Below, one piece after another: positions 7,693-16,017 of a stretch of 27,119 nt of DNA. The DNA is from VGBK01 sp043810615. Its GTDB lineage: Bacteria > Actinomycetota > Acidimicrobiia > Spongiisociales > UBA11373. Each line of letters begins with the position of its first letter. The stretch's first letter is position 1. The stretch covers positions 1 through 27,119 of the forward strand of contig JBDROA010000009.1 in assembly GCA_043810615.1 (NCBI GenBank). The letters are read 5' to 3'. The notes beneath the pieces were generated by a model. That model saw nothing but the letters and a program-made list of their open reading frames with translations, was not told where the DNA came from and did no database searches. The position numbers were made by a program, and so were the translations under genes.

Positions 7693-8328
7693 ATGAGACG
7701 CTGGTCGAATCTCGGCGCAACGGCCTATCTACTGCCGTCTTTGCTCGCCTCCGGCTGCAGTGGCGACGATGCCCTCACCACGACGTCCGGAGTCGAACCC
7801 ACCACGACGGCTGCGACGACGGCCGTGACCACAGGGGCCGCGACGTCGAGCTCACCCTGGCGGCGTTGCGCGACGGCGACCCCCGGGCCGAGCCCGGGAT
7901 GGGGACGGAGCCGCGCGCCGTCACAGAGGAAGCCAACGCGTGGGCCCAGTCCGAGCACGGCCGGGCCTCCAGCTTCCGCCGACGGCTCAACGTCGAGGAT
8001 TGGGGCTGGATCGTCGGCACCATGACCCTGCCCCCCACCCTCGAAGGCCGCGGCACAGGCCGGCTTCGCCATGGTTCACGCCGACTTCAGCAGCCCGATG
8101 GATCCCGGCCTCAGCGGCCTCCCGGAGAGCGACGCCCCGGGGCTTGGTAGAGCCCGTGGAGGCCCCCCGCCCTCGGCGACCAGACGGTCGGCCTGATTGG
8201 CACCGGCTCCGGGCACAAGGTGCTGTGCGCGAGCCGGTGCATTGAGAGCATCCTCGGGGTCGCTTACGCCTCGATGCCGCCCGAGGACGAGGAGCACGCC
8301 GAGGCGCTCCTCGCAGGCGCCGAGGTGC
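7693..8328 (+). pseudogene. Frameshifted Thr-rich lipoprotein gene
   Basis: ATG 7693 opens a lipoprotein signal (LLPSLLASGC) and a Thr-rich linker like those of the two intact lipoproteins upstream. After about 7850 the coding-like sequence moves to another frame (VELTLAALRDGDPRAEP, then EEANAWAQSEHGRASSFRRR and VEDWGWIVGTMTLPP). It shifts again near 8053 (AGFAMVHADFSSPMDPG) and again near 8165 (DQTVGLIGTGSGHKVLCAS, then ILGVAYASMPPEDEEHAEAL). No single frame covers the gene. I do not recognise the extracytoplasmic domain. True decay is likely because the neighbouring DUF2177 gene is also broken, but indel errors in the assembly could contribute. Confidence 0.5.
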
Positions 8329-8385
8329 CGGCGGCGCGGGTGCGATCGGGCCGGGGGGCGCCCGGGTGGGCCGGCGGGGCCTGCC

Positions 8386-8414
8386 GTGGGCCTGCAAGGA
8401 CGGCCTTCACCCCT
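8386..8414 (+). repeat. 29-bp element, copy 1
   Basis: First of five same-orientation copies of a 29-bp element. It begins GTGGGCCTGCAAGGACGG and ends CTTCACCCCT in diverged form. On the minus strand the right-hand half reads TCCTTGCAGGCCCAC, close to the 3' end of the tRNA-Val at 23241 (TCCTGCAGCGCCCAC). It marks the left edge of the modular accessory region, just after the lipoprotein remnant. Confidence 0.6.
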
Positions 8415-8792
8415 CTTCGATCTGCCCAGGGGCCGACGCTTCCCTGCGGATGGTGCGGCTGTGATCTCATTTCGGAGGATCGGGAGAGGGCCAGACCGCT
8501 TCCCGGACCCGGGAGCACCAACCCATTCGGAGGGCATTCCCGACCGGGTTCGTCGGGTCGCGTTTGCGGCGTCGTCCCGAGATCTGCGGACACTCGGTCC
8601 ACCCGCCGACCGCCGACGGCTGCCACTTCCCAAGCCAGGCGCACCATGCTGTCTCGTGCGTCGAAGCCGGTCCTTCCGCTATTGGCACCACCCACCGACG
8701 AGGCCAAACAGATCGGCCCTCGGGGCACATGAAACCGGGGGGGTTTCGCTACCTCCCCGGCTGGGGCCCCGCCCGGGGGGAGAGAGACCCGG
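8415..8792. other. Gap without a convincing gene; one hairpin
   Basis: I find no convincing gene in this 378-nt stretch; reading frames here lack the expected third-position bias. The one structure I see is GAAACC (8731-8736) and GGTTTC (8742-8747) around five G, a 6-bp inverted repeat about 60 nt before the next gene. Confidence 0.5.
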
Positions 8793-8798
8793 TAATGT
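8793..8798 (+). promoter_or_regulatory. TAATGT -10-like box, leaderless start
   Basis: TAATGT lies exactly 7 nt before ATG 8806. The same box type (TAnnnT) and spacing occur before the second large unknown gene at 16996. This fits actinobacterial leaderless promoters. Confidence 0.4.
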
Positions 8799-8805
8799 CG
8801 ACGGG

Positions 8806-10716
8806 ATGCGGATGCTCTTCGGACCGGACGACGAGGAGGCCTTCTACGCCGCCCGGGACGACCTCACGTCCCGCTTCGAGTGCAGCCCTCGTGGGCACGA
8901 TCTCGGCTGGGTGGCGGCTCAGGTCCTGGACTTCAAGTGGGGCTACCTGGACGGCGACCTGTCCCGTTGGCAGCCGGACGAGGTCGAGGAGATCCTGTTG
9001 GCCTTGATTCCGGCCAAGGTGATGCTTGATCCCGACGACCTGAGTCAGGTGGTGGCAGGGTTCGCCGGCTTCCTCCGATTCCTCGGTGACGAAACGATCC
9101 TGCCGCGGGGTCACGCCGCTCGGCTCGCCGAATCGGTCGAGCGCCTTGGCCCGAGCTTCCGCGCCGCGGCGTTGGATGAAGGCAACTGGTCCATGGGGAA
9201 GCGACTGTGGAGCCAGGCTGTGTCCGAGGGCGTCGATCCGTCGGATCCCGACGCGGTGCGACGGTTCATGGAGGACTTCAACCAGCGGCCGTTCTCCGAA
9301 CGGGACGCAGTGCTGGGGCCGTTGCCGGCGCCGGGGCCGCTGTCTTTCGGGGGGGATCTCATTGGACCACTCCCGCCGATCGTGCTTCCGTCTGCCGACG
9401 AGCTGGAGTCGGCTGCCCGGAACACCGTGTGGGTCGAGAGGCTCCGCCGGCTTGTCGGCTACGTCGGCGAAGGCCGGCTGTTGACGGACAAGGGAAACCT
9501 CAGACTCGCCGACGGCAAGGCCCTGGTCGACCTGCTGGGAACTGGGGACCGGTTCGATCAGAAGATCGGCGACAAGGTGTTCAAGACGAAGTCGAGCGCC
9601 GATCTCAGCGGGGTCGATCTCGCCTTTCGGATGGCCGTGGAATCCGGGATGCTGATACGCAAGGGCAAGAAGCTCCTTCCCGGGCCCAACGCCGGGTGGG
9701 TCGATGACCCGCTCTCGGCACTGTACGGAGCCTGGCTCGCCCTTCTCAATAGGATCGGTCCCACTCAGCACAGGTACCGGGACCACCACTATGGCTGGGA
9801 TTGGTTCGCACAGGAATTGGACGCTTCGCTGCCCATGATCCTCCTGGACGTGTACCGCGACGGGGATGTCCCCATCGACGAGGTAGCCCAGGACATGTGG
9901 AACCACCTGCTCGACGTCTTCGATCTCGACGATGTTCCCGGCGACAAGCTCGCCTTCCACCGGACGCTGGTCGAGGGATCGATACGCCGAGCCTTCGACC
10001 TCCTGGGCGAGCTCGGTTTGGTGGATGTGGAGGATGTGGTCGAGGCCAAGACCGACTACGGCGGGACGGTGCGCACCGGAGGGGTGGTCGACCTGACACC
10101 ACTCGGGAAGTGGGCGGTGCAGCGCCTGGCGTCGCGGGTGACCTCGGCCCCGATCGTCGGGGCCCTGCGGGAATCGACCGCTGCTGAGCTGCTGACCGCG
10201 GCGTCGGACATCTCCGAAGCGGAGGCCGTCGCCGAAATCGACGCGTGGGTCGAACATCGTGGCAGCGGCGCGGCCGGACAGCTGGTGGAGGCGCTGCGCA
10301 CCACCGACGAAACCGGCCGTGGGCTCGGGTTCCGAGCGTTGCTCCGCATCGGCCCCGGAGCCGCGGATGCGGTGAACCGGCTTGCCGACGACCCCGAGCT
10401 GGCACCCTACGTGACCGTGTGGCGCATCGACTCCCTCGCCGGTGCTCCCGAGGACATGGACTGCACCGGCCACCCCGAACGCTTCGTGCGCCTGCTGGGC
10501 GCCGTGTTGGAGTTGTGGGGGCCGACGGCGGCCGTCAGCGCCTGGGCGGGACCTGCCGCGGGAGCCGACGGTCTCATCGCGATGCTGGACCAGGCCTGGC
10601 GGGTGAAGCGACCCGAAACCGAGCAGGTCCTCGCCGCGATCGGGAGTGGGCACCCGGACACGGTGATCGCCACGGCCGCCCGCAAGGCCCTCTTCAAATA
10701 CCGTTCCGCAAGCTGA
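8806..10716 (+). CDS. Large unknown protein, shares a domain with the 16996-18735 product
   Basis: A 636-aa cytoplasmic-looking protein of no known function. ATG 8806 is chosen because coding character starts there; the open frame upstream to 8197 runs through repeat and pseudogene sequence. Residues about 42-120 match residues about 295-372 of the protein encoded at 16996-18735: W-x-P-x(3)-E-x-x-L, a P-x-K, a long helix ending in an aromatic pair, then RLGPSFRAA. I recall this block from actinobacterial proteins related to plasmid pRiA4b ORF-3. Residues about 205-250 look like a winged-helix segment (GEGRLLTDKGNLRLADGKAL, then LLGTGD). The C-terminal third is Ala/Glu-rich and helical, perhaps HEAT-like. 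The gene stands alone between repeat copies 1 and 2. Codon bias is softer than in the core genes, consistent with acquisition. No enzymatic motif was found. Confidence 0.8.
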   Translation: MRMLFGPDDEEAFYAARDDLTSRFECSPRGHDLGWVAAQVLDFKWGYLDGDLSRWQPDEVEEILLALIPAKVMLDPDDLSQVVAGFAGFLRFLGDETILPRGHAARLAESVERLGPSFRAAALDEGNWSMGKRLWSQAVSEGVDPSDPDAVRRFMEDFNQRPFSERDAVLGPLPAPGPLSFGGDLIGPLPPIVLPSADELESAARNTVWVERLRRLVGYVGEGRLLTDKGNLRLADGKALVDLLGTGDRFDQKIGDKVFKTKSSADLSGVDLAFRMAVESGMLIRKGKKLLPGPNAGWVDDPLSALYGAWLALLNRIGPTQHRYRDHHYGWDWFAQELDASLPMILLDVYRDGDVPIDEVAQDMWNHLLDVFDLDDVPGDKLAFHRTLVEGSIRRAFDLLGELGLVDVEDVVEAKTDYGGTVRTGGVVDLTPLGKWAVQRLASRVTSAPIVGALRESTAAELLTAASDISEAEAVAEIDAWVEHRGSGAAGQLVEALRTTDETGRGLGFRALLRIGPGAADAVNRLADDPELAPYVTVWRIDSLAGAPEDMDCTGHPERFVRLLGAVLELWGPTAAVSAWAGPAAGADGLIAMLDQAWRVKRPETEQVLAAIGSGHPDTVIATAARKALFKYRSAS

Positions 10717-10742
10717 CGGCGACCGACACCGGAGGACAATAT

Positions 10743-10820
10743 CCGAAAGCCCCGTCCCGACCTGGGGTGATCCGAGGTTCGAGAACTTCCGGTGAGCCTG
10801 ATAGGGCGGCTTTCGCCCCT
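10743..10820 (+). repeat. 78-bp repeat ending in 29-bp element, copy 2
   Basis: Aligns without gaps to 15092-15169 with 11 mismatches in 78. The shared left part contains CCCGACCTGGGGTGATCC followed by GAGGTTCGAGA; the last 29 bp (10792-10820) are the element common to all five copies. It begins 26 nt after the stop of the large unknown gene. Confidence 0.8.
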
Positions 10821-11317
10821 GGGTCTGCCTCCCTGGTGACGTCCCCCCATCGCCGAACCCCGTCCTGCTCCGCGACCCACAGCGCACCGCACGAACGATT
10901 CCACAGCACCAGACTGCATGAGTTCCTCTGCGTGGGTTTCACCGCGAGTTCTTCACCGGCGCCGAGTTCCTCGACACCAAGCTTCGGGCGCAGATCAGCT
11001 GCCACACACGCAGTGTCGGACCCGACCCGGCTCCGGGCACGGCCCCAGCCCTTCGGAGGCCCTCCACGCCACCCGAAACCGCAAATCGTGACCAACAGCC
11101 CACAAGCCCCCGTCCCACGAGCGCCGGGGAGGCATGCACGCTCTTCCTCGTGCATGGGTCGAGCAGCAGTCCCTCTCGGTGTACCATCAAGGCACCGGCG
11201 GCACAACCGCCATTCACTTCTGCTCGCGCAGCCTCCGACCTGGCACCTCGGTTTCCTGCCCCTGACGAGTGATCGTCACAGCTCGCTACCTCGGTGAGCT
11301 CGCACCGGGAGGATGCT
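10821..11317. other. Gap with a hairpin and a possible coding scrap
   Basis: No intact gene is evident in this roughly 500-nt gap. CATGCACG (11133-11140) and CGTGCATG (11149-11156) form a perfect 8-bp inverted repeat around an 8-nt loop. One frame near 10945-11015 encodes a short biased stretch (HREFFTGAEFLDTKLRAQI) that may be a scrap of a lost gene; I do not recognise it. The promoter of the glycosyltransferase operon should lie here, but no clear -35/-10 pair stands out. Confidence 0.4.
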
Positions 11318-12502
11318 ATGGGGATCGGCACAGGCGACGTATCGATCGGGTTCGTGAGCACCTATCCGCCGACAGTCTGCGGCCTGGCGACCTACACCGC
11401 CTCGCTCCTCAACGCCATCGCCGACGACCGGCACTCCCGGTGGGGTCTCGGGGTGATCGCGCTCGCCGACGGACCCGAAAGAACCGCGACGCCCGAAGTG
11501 GCATTCCATCATCAGAACGGGAATGCCTCGTCGCTCGAGATGGCGGCGCGAGTACTGAACTCGTACGACACCGTGTCGATCCAGCACGAGTTCGGGATCT
11601 TCGGAGGAACCGACGGCGAAGAGGTGCTCGATCTCGTCTCGAAGCTCACCGTGCCGACGGCCGTCACCTTCCACACGGTGCTCGACGACCCCACCAGACA
11701 TCAGCGGGCCATCGTCGACCGGCTCTCGGCCGATGCAGGCCGCATTGTGGTCATGAGCCAGACGGCCTCACAGAGGCTGATTCTTCGGTACGGCATCGAT
11801 CCAAACCGGATCGAGGTGATCCCTCACGGGGCGGACCCTCGATTCGCCGGCCCTTCGCTGGTCACCGGCGACCGCCCCCTGGCGCTCACCTGGGGCCTGA
11901 TCGGACCGGGCAAAGGCCTCGAATCCGCCATCGAAGCCTTCGCCGATCTGGTCGATCTGGATCCACGTCCTCGATACCTGATCGCCGGGGCCACCCACCC
12001 TCACGTGCGGGAAACCTCGGGCGAGTCCTACCGGCAGAGTCTGGTCTCGCTCGTCCGCGGTCTCGGATTGGGGGGCCTGATCGAATTCGACGACCAGTAC
12101 CTCGACCGAGGGACTCTCGCCCAGATGGTTCGCAGCGCCGATCTGGTCGTCCTTCCATACGAATCCGTCGAGCAGGTGACTTCGGGGGTCCTGGTAGAGG
12201 CGATTGCCGCCTCCAAGCCGGTGATCGCCACGCGGTTCCCACATGCCGTCGAGCTTCTCTCGGAAGGCGCAGGCATCACCGTGCCACACGGGGACCGAGG
12301 CGCGCTGAGCGCAGCGCTCCGACTCCTGCTGACCGACCGCCGCCTGACGTCGAGGATGGCGATGGAAGCTCAACGACTGGCCAACGGATGGTTCTGGCCG
12401 ACCATCGGACAACGATTTGGGGCGATGATGTCGAGACTGGCGCCGACCGACTGGACTATTGGCCCGCGAACGACACCGGAGTTGCGCCGTGTCGCCGGAT
12501 GA
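11318..12502 (+). CDS. GT4-family glycosyltransferase
   Basis: A 394-aa GT-B fold transferase. The N-terminal half opens GFVSTYPPTVCGLATYT, the Gly-rich donor/acceptor loop of GT4 enzymes, and contains SIQHEFGIFGG and VTFHTVL. The C-terminal nucleotide-sugar domain has VIPHGADPRF, LTWGLIGPGKGLESAIEAF, and the late signature with acidic residues in EQVTSGVLVEAIAASKPVIAT. ATG 11318 is preferred over GTG 11294 because GGGAGG (11307-11312) sits 5 nt before it. It probably transfers a sugar, plausibly mannose given the GH130 partner, to a cytoplasmic acceptor; this is inferred. The stop lies inside the next gene (14-nt overlap), so the three genes to 15037 form a tight operon lying between two copies of a 78-bp repeat. 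Confidence 0.88.
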   Translation: MGIGTGDVSIGFVSTYPPTVCGLATYTASLLNAIADDRHSRWGLGVIALADGPERTATPEVAFHHQNGNASSLEMAARVLNSYDTVSIQHEFGIFGGTDGEEVLDLVSKLTVPTAVTFHTVLDDPTRHQRAIVDRLSADAGRIVVMSQTASQRLILRYGIDPNRIEVIPHGADPRFAGPSLVTGDRPLALTWGLIGPGKGLESAIEAFADLVDLDPRPRYLIAGATHPHVRETSGESYRQSLVSLVRGLGLGGLIEFDDQYLDRGTLAQMVRSADLVVLPYESVEQVTSGVLVEAIAASKPVIATRFPHAVELLSEGAGITVPHGDRGALSAALRLLLTDRRLTSRMAMEAQRLANGWFWPTIGQRFGAMMSRLAPTDWTIGPRTTPELRRVAG

Positions 12503-13574
12503 CCAGGCCGGCGTCTCGCCTCACCCTTCCTTCTCCTCGTCTCGGACGCAATTGCCGGCGCCGGCATTCGCGCATCTGAGACGGATGACCGACCGGAAGG
12601 GCCTCTGGGAGCACGCCCGGATGTCAACGTCCCGCCGCGAGCACGGTTTCTGCACCGACGACAACGCACGCGCCCTGGTGGTCGTGTCAAGGCAGAGTTC
12701 GATGCCCGATGATCTATCGGATCTCACCGCCACCTACCTCGGTTTCGTGCTGGAAGCCCGCACCGGTTCCGGCCGATTCCACAACCGCCGGAACGCCGGC
12801 GGCCTCTGGACCGACGATGTCGGCAGCGACGACAGCCAGGGTCGAGCCTGGTGGGGGCTCGGCGCGGTGGCCCGATCGGGCCCGACCGCGTGGATGCGCC
12901 GCGCGGGTGTCGAAGCCTTTGCCACCTGCGCCTGGTTCGACTCTCCTCACCTGCGAGCGAATGCCTACGCGGCTCTAGGTGCCTCCGACACGCTCTTCGC
13001 CGAACCCGCTCACGCCCCGGCCATGGTTCTCCTCGAGCGCACGTCCGGAGTCATCGCCGACGCTGCCCGAGGAAGAGTTCCCTGGCCCGAGACCCGCCTC
13101 ACCTATGACAACCCTCGCCTGCCTGAAGCGCTCCTGGCGGCGGGAGCCACGCTCGGTGACGGCCGTCTGATCGCGATCGGTACCCGGCTGCTCGAGTGGT
13201 TGCTCCAGGTCGAGACCAACGGAGACCATTTCAGTTTCACCCCGTCCACCGGATCGACACCGGGAGATCCCCGCCCGGCTTTTGACCAGCAGCCCATCGA
13301 GGCATGGGCGATGGCCGACGCCTGCTACCGGGCTTGGACCGTGACGGGTGACGATGTGTGGAGGGTGCGAACCATCCGCGCGGCCGAGTGGCTCCTGGGG
13401 CGCAACGACACCGGGAGGGTGCTCTACGACCAAGAGACCGGGGGAACCTGCGACGGCCTGATGGAGCATTCGGTCAACGAGAACCGGGGCGCCGAGTCGA
13501 CGCTCGCCGGAATCGCCGCACTTCAGTCGGCGGCCATGTGCGTCCCAGCCGGTCGCTCGTTGGCGATTCGCTGA
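12489..13574 (+). CDS. Alpha/alpha-barrel glycosidase-like protein
   Basis: A 361-aa protein of the six-hairpin glycosidase type that often accompanies GT4 and GH130 genes. Landmarks are FAHLRRMTDRKGLWEHA near residues 27-43, EHGFCTDDNARALVVV near 51-66, TDDVGSDDSQGRAWWGLG near 107-124, and a late NENRGAES segment. The paired acidic residues in CTDDNAR and SDDSQGR are candidates for catalysis or sugar binding. The specific reaction is unknown. GTG 12489 is taken as start because conservation reaches upstream of ATG 12585 and CCGGAG lies just before it. It overlaps the glycosyltransferase by 14 nt, and its TGA shares a base with the ATG of the GH130 gene, so all three are probably translationally coupled and act on one glycan. 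Confidence 0.7.
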   Translation: MSPDDQAGVSPHPSFSSSRTQLPAPAFAHLRRMTDRKGLWEHARMSTSRREHGFCTDDNARALVVVSRQSSMPDDLSDLTATYLGFVLEARTGSGRFHNRRNAGGLWTDDVGSDDSQGRAWWGLGAVARSGPTAWMRRAGVEAFATCAWFDSPHLRANAYAALGASDTLFAEPAHAPAMVLLERTSGVIADAARGRVPWPETRLTYDNPRLPEALLAAGATLGDGRLIAIGTRLLEWLLQVETNGDHFSFTPSTGSTPGDPRPAFDQQPIEAWAMADACYRAWTVTGDDVWRVRTIRAAEWLLGRNDTGRVLYDQETGGTCDGLMEHSVNENRGAESTLAGIAALQSAAMCVPAGRSLAIR

Positions 13575-15037
13575 TGCCCACAGTCCCCATCACCCGATCG
13601 CCCGTCCACCTGCTGCCGGACCCACGACGGCTCATCACCAAGCTGTACCTGCCCGTCGACGTTTCCCCGGCCGAAGGAAGGGCTCGCGTCGAGCGACTCG
13701 TCAACCGCATCCTGGCGTTGACCTCCGACGAAGCGAAGGACACCCTCGATGGGCTTCGGATGGCTTCTGGTGAACAGTATCCCGACTTCGACGAGGTCCT
13801 CCTGCAAGGTTTCTCTGAGGTGGCACATCTGGTTCCGGACGCGGCGGGACTCTCCGCCGACTGGCAGCGGGTGATCGGGGCCTATTTCATGCACCGGTAC
13901 TCCCTTGAAGGCGCAGCTCTCACGAATCCCTCTATCGTCCCGGCACCCGACCAGACCGGCGTGCCCGACGGCTCTCTCCGGGTCATCGTCAGCGTCCGGG
14001 CCGTAGGCGAAGGCCACATCTCGTCGATCGAGTTCCGAACCGGCATGGTCGGGCCGGGGGGAGACATCGAGCTTGCAGCCGCGGGCAGTCCGGTGACCGG
14101 AGCCCGCCAATTGCCGACGTTCGACAAGGCGGTGTTCACCGCCAAGCTCACCGAGATGGGCGTCGCCGATGATCTCGTCGCACAGGCGGTGGGTCGTCTC
14201 GAAGATCGGTTCACGATGGCGCACCTCGATGAGGCACTCGCTGACCTCGAAAGGCGGGTGGCCTCCTCGAGCTCCGTCCAGCACGCCGCCCAGGGGATGC
14301 ACTGGCTGGCTTCGTCCAACTACCAAGTCACGTTCCCGCCTGAGTCAGAGCTGTCCCAGCGGGTGCTGTTCCCGGCTGGGCCGAGTGAGAGCCAGGGAAT
14401 GGAAGACGCTCGATTGGTGCGGTTCGCCGAGCAGGACGGGTCGGTCGTCTACTACGCGACCTACACCGCCTTCGACGGCTTCGGCATTCTGCCCCAACTC
14501 ATCGAGACAACCGACTTTGAGGACTTCCGGATCAGCACCCTCAACGGAGGGGCCGCCCGAAACAAAGGGATGGCCGTCTTCCCGCGGCGCGTCGCCGGAC
14601 GGTACGCCGCCCTCGGCAGATGCGACGGCGAGAGCAACTACATCATGCTGTCGGATAACCCTCGGTTCTGGCACGACGCCGAGCAAATCCAAGTCCCGAC
14701 CCGTCCGTGGGAGTTGATGCAGATCGGCAATGCCGGTGCCCCGATCGAGACCGAGGCAGGTTGGCTGGTGGTCACCCACGGAGTAGGTCCGATGCGTCGG
14801 TACGCCCTCGGCGCCATCCTTCTCGACATCGACGATCCGCGCCGGGTCATCGGCCAACTCCGAGAGCCTCTCCTGGTGCCGAACGAGCGAGAACGCCACG
14901 GCTACGTGCCCAACGTCGTCTACTCGTGCGGATCGCTCATACACGGCGACCGCCTCGTGATCGCCTACGGCGCCTCTGACACGTCCACGAACTTCGCCAC
15001 GGCTCAGGTCGATGCGCTCCTCGCTGAGTTGACATGA
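13574..15037 (+). CDS. GH130-family mannoside phosphorylase/hydrolase-like protein
   Basis: A 487-aa protein. The C-terminal 240 residues are a five-bladed GH130-type propeller: GMEDARLVRF at 275-284 (the catalytic-Asp block, usually EDPR), NKGMAVFPRRVAGRYAALGR at 330-349, GNAGAPIETEAGWLVVTHGV at 385-404, YALGAILLDIDDP at 410-422, GYVPNVVYSCG at 443-453, and YGASDT at 465-470. Residues 1-260 include a helical region and an NPSIV segment at 118-122, matching the longer GH130 architecture. Members phosphorolyse or hydrolyse beta-mannosides. Which reaction applies cannot be told by eye. ATG 13574 overlaps the previous stop (TGATG). The likely pathway is turnover of an intracellular or surface mannose-containing oligosaccharide made by the GT4 enzyme. 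Confidence 0.85.
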   Translation: MPTVPITRSPVHLLPDPRRLITKLYLPVDVSPAEGRARVERLVNRILALTSDEAKDTLDGLRMASGEQYPDFDEVLLQGFSEVAHLVPDAAGLSADWQRVIGAYFMHRYSLEGAALTNPSIVPAPDQTGVPDGSLRVIVSVRAVGEGHISSIEFRTGMVGPGGDIELAAAGSPVTGARQLPTFDKAVFTAKLTEMGVADDLVAQAVGRLEDRFTMAHLDEALADLERRVASSSSVQHAAQGMHWLASSNYQVTFPPESELSQRVLFPAGPSESQGMEDARLVRFAEQDGSVVYYATYTAFDGFGILPQLIETTDFEDFRISTLNGGAARNKGMAVFPRRVAGRYAALGRCDGESNYIMLSDNPRFWHDAEQIQVPTRPWELMQIGNAGAPIETEAGWLVVTHGVGPMRRYALGAILLDIDDPRRVIGQLREPLLVPNERERHGYVPNVVYSCGSLIHGDRLVIAYGASDTSTNFATAQVDALLAELT

Positions 15038-15091
15038 CCCTGATCCGCAGAAGGTGTGAGAATCGCCGGTTCCCACCAAACAGGACAAGAT

Positions 15092-15169
15092 CCGAGAATC
15101 ACGTCCCGACCTGGGGTGATCCGAGGTTCGAGAGCTTCCGGTGGACCTGATAGGACGACTTTCACACCT
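15092..15169 (+). repeat. 78-bp repeat ending in 29-bp element, copy 3
   Basis: Partner of the repeat at 10743-10820 (67 of 78 positions identical). The last 29 bp (15141-15169) run from GTGGACCTGATAGGACG to CTTTCACACCT. It lies 55 nt after the GH130 stop, so the glycan operon is bracketed by the two copies. No gene is seen in 15038-15288 apart from this repeat. Confidence 0.8.
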
Positions 15170-15288
15170 CGGCCAGATCGGCGCCGAAAAGAAACGGCAC
15201 GGATGACGGTGTCGCGGCCAGTGTGCCCCGCGGCAGCTTCTCAGCTCCCTGTGATCACACGGTGATCGTGGGAACAGCGCAGTTCGGG

Positions 15289-15981
15289 CTACACCCGGCA
15301 GATGAGGTCGAGTGCGGCTATGGCGCGACTCGCGTCGGCGGGTACCAGCAGCCCCCACCCGGGGTGGCTGTCTCCCATCTCCTCCCGAGTTCTTCGGAGG
15401 TGCCGCCGATTGCGCTGACCGAGCTGGCCCCTGACGAGCACGGGGTCTGTCACGAGAGTGAGGAGGAAGGCGAGATCCTGGTAGTGGCGTTGAGGACCTT
15501 GGGGGCTGCGTTCGTTCTGAGCGGCGCGGCCCTTGATGAGGATGCCGCCGGCAAGGTCGGGGCATGGGACGGTCCCGGTGCGTTCCCCTACCTGAACCTC
15601 GGCTCGCCGGCTTCTCTTGAGTGCGTACGTGCCGCCCTTGACGCCGATGGTTGCCGCCTGCCCGACAGTTCGCAGGTCGGCTCGGCTGCCGGTGCCCTCT
15701 GGTGCGAGCACGTCGATGCGGATGTCTCCTCGATGGAAGCGGTGGGCGATCCCGTCGGGACTGATGCCGGCGGATTCGAAATCGATTCGGCCGAGCGCCG
15801 CGATGTACTGCTGGAGGGCTCCGAGTCGGAGTCGGACGTCTACGACGGTGTCGAGGTCTTCAGAAACGCGGGGTGGTGTGGCGCCGTGCTCCAGGCCGAG
15901 GAGGAGCACCATCTGGCCTCCGATCAGGGTCCAGGTGCCGTTCTGTGTGCCGCAGCTGATGTCGATAAGGGCTTCCCACAT
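15289..15981 (-). CDS. AbiEii-like nucleotidyltransferase (putative toxin 1)
   Basis: A 230-aa protein with a nucleotidyltransferase core. LIGGQMVLLLG at about 19-29 supplies the GG motif, and RVSEDLD at 38-44 supplies two metal-binding acidic residues (D42, D44). A later segment (LIKGRAAQ...HYQDLAFLL) resembles the K...D-x-DL block of AbiEii/DUF1814-type enzymes. AbiEii toxins are thought to transfer nucleotides to RNA (tRNA 3' ends in the MenT relatives) and stop growth. It lies 36 nt downstream of an HTH-protein gene on the same strand, the usual antitoxin-toxin order. ATG 15981 is the first standard start; the frame is open for 12 further codons. The family call is by motif and context; the target is unknown. 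Confidence 0.7.
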   Translation of the reverse strand: MWEALIDISCGTQNGTWTLIGGQMVLLLGLEHGATPPRVSEDLDTVVDVRLRLGALQQYIAALGRIDFESAGISPDGIAHRFHRGDIRIDVLAPEGTGSRADLRTVGQAATIGVKGGTYALKRSRRAEVQVGERTGTVPCPDLAGGILIKGRAAQNERSPQGPQRHYQDLAFLLTLVTDPVLVRGQLGQRNRRHLRRTREEMGDSHPGWGLLVPADASRAIAALDLICRV

Positions 15982-16017
15982 CGCTCGGAGCAGGTCCGGA
16001 GCTCGTGGGGATGATGA

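Noticed and set aside
8197..8805. 200-residue N-terminal extension of the large unknown protein
   Set aside because: It runs through pseudogene, repeat and hairpin sequence, and the shared domain architecture starts after ATG 8806.
10694..11206. Minus-strand open frame in the gap before the glycan operon
   Set aside because: It reads through the repeat and has no plausible protein character or codon bias.
15223..16014. Plus-strand open frame opposite putative toxin 1
   Set aside because: The minus-strand frame carries the nucleotidyltransferase motifs; the plus frame has no recognisable features.
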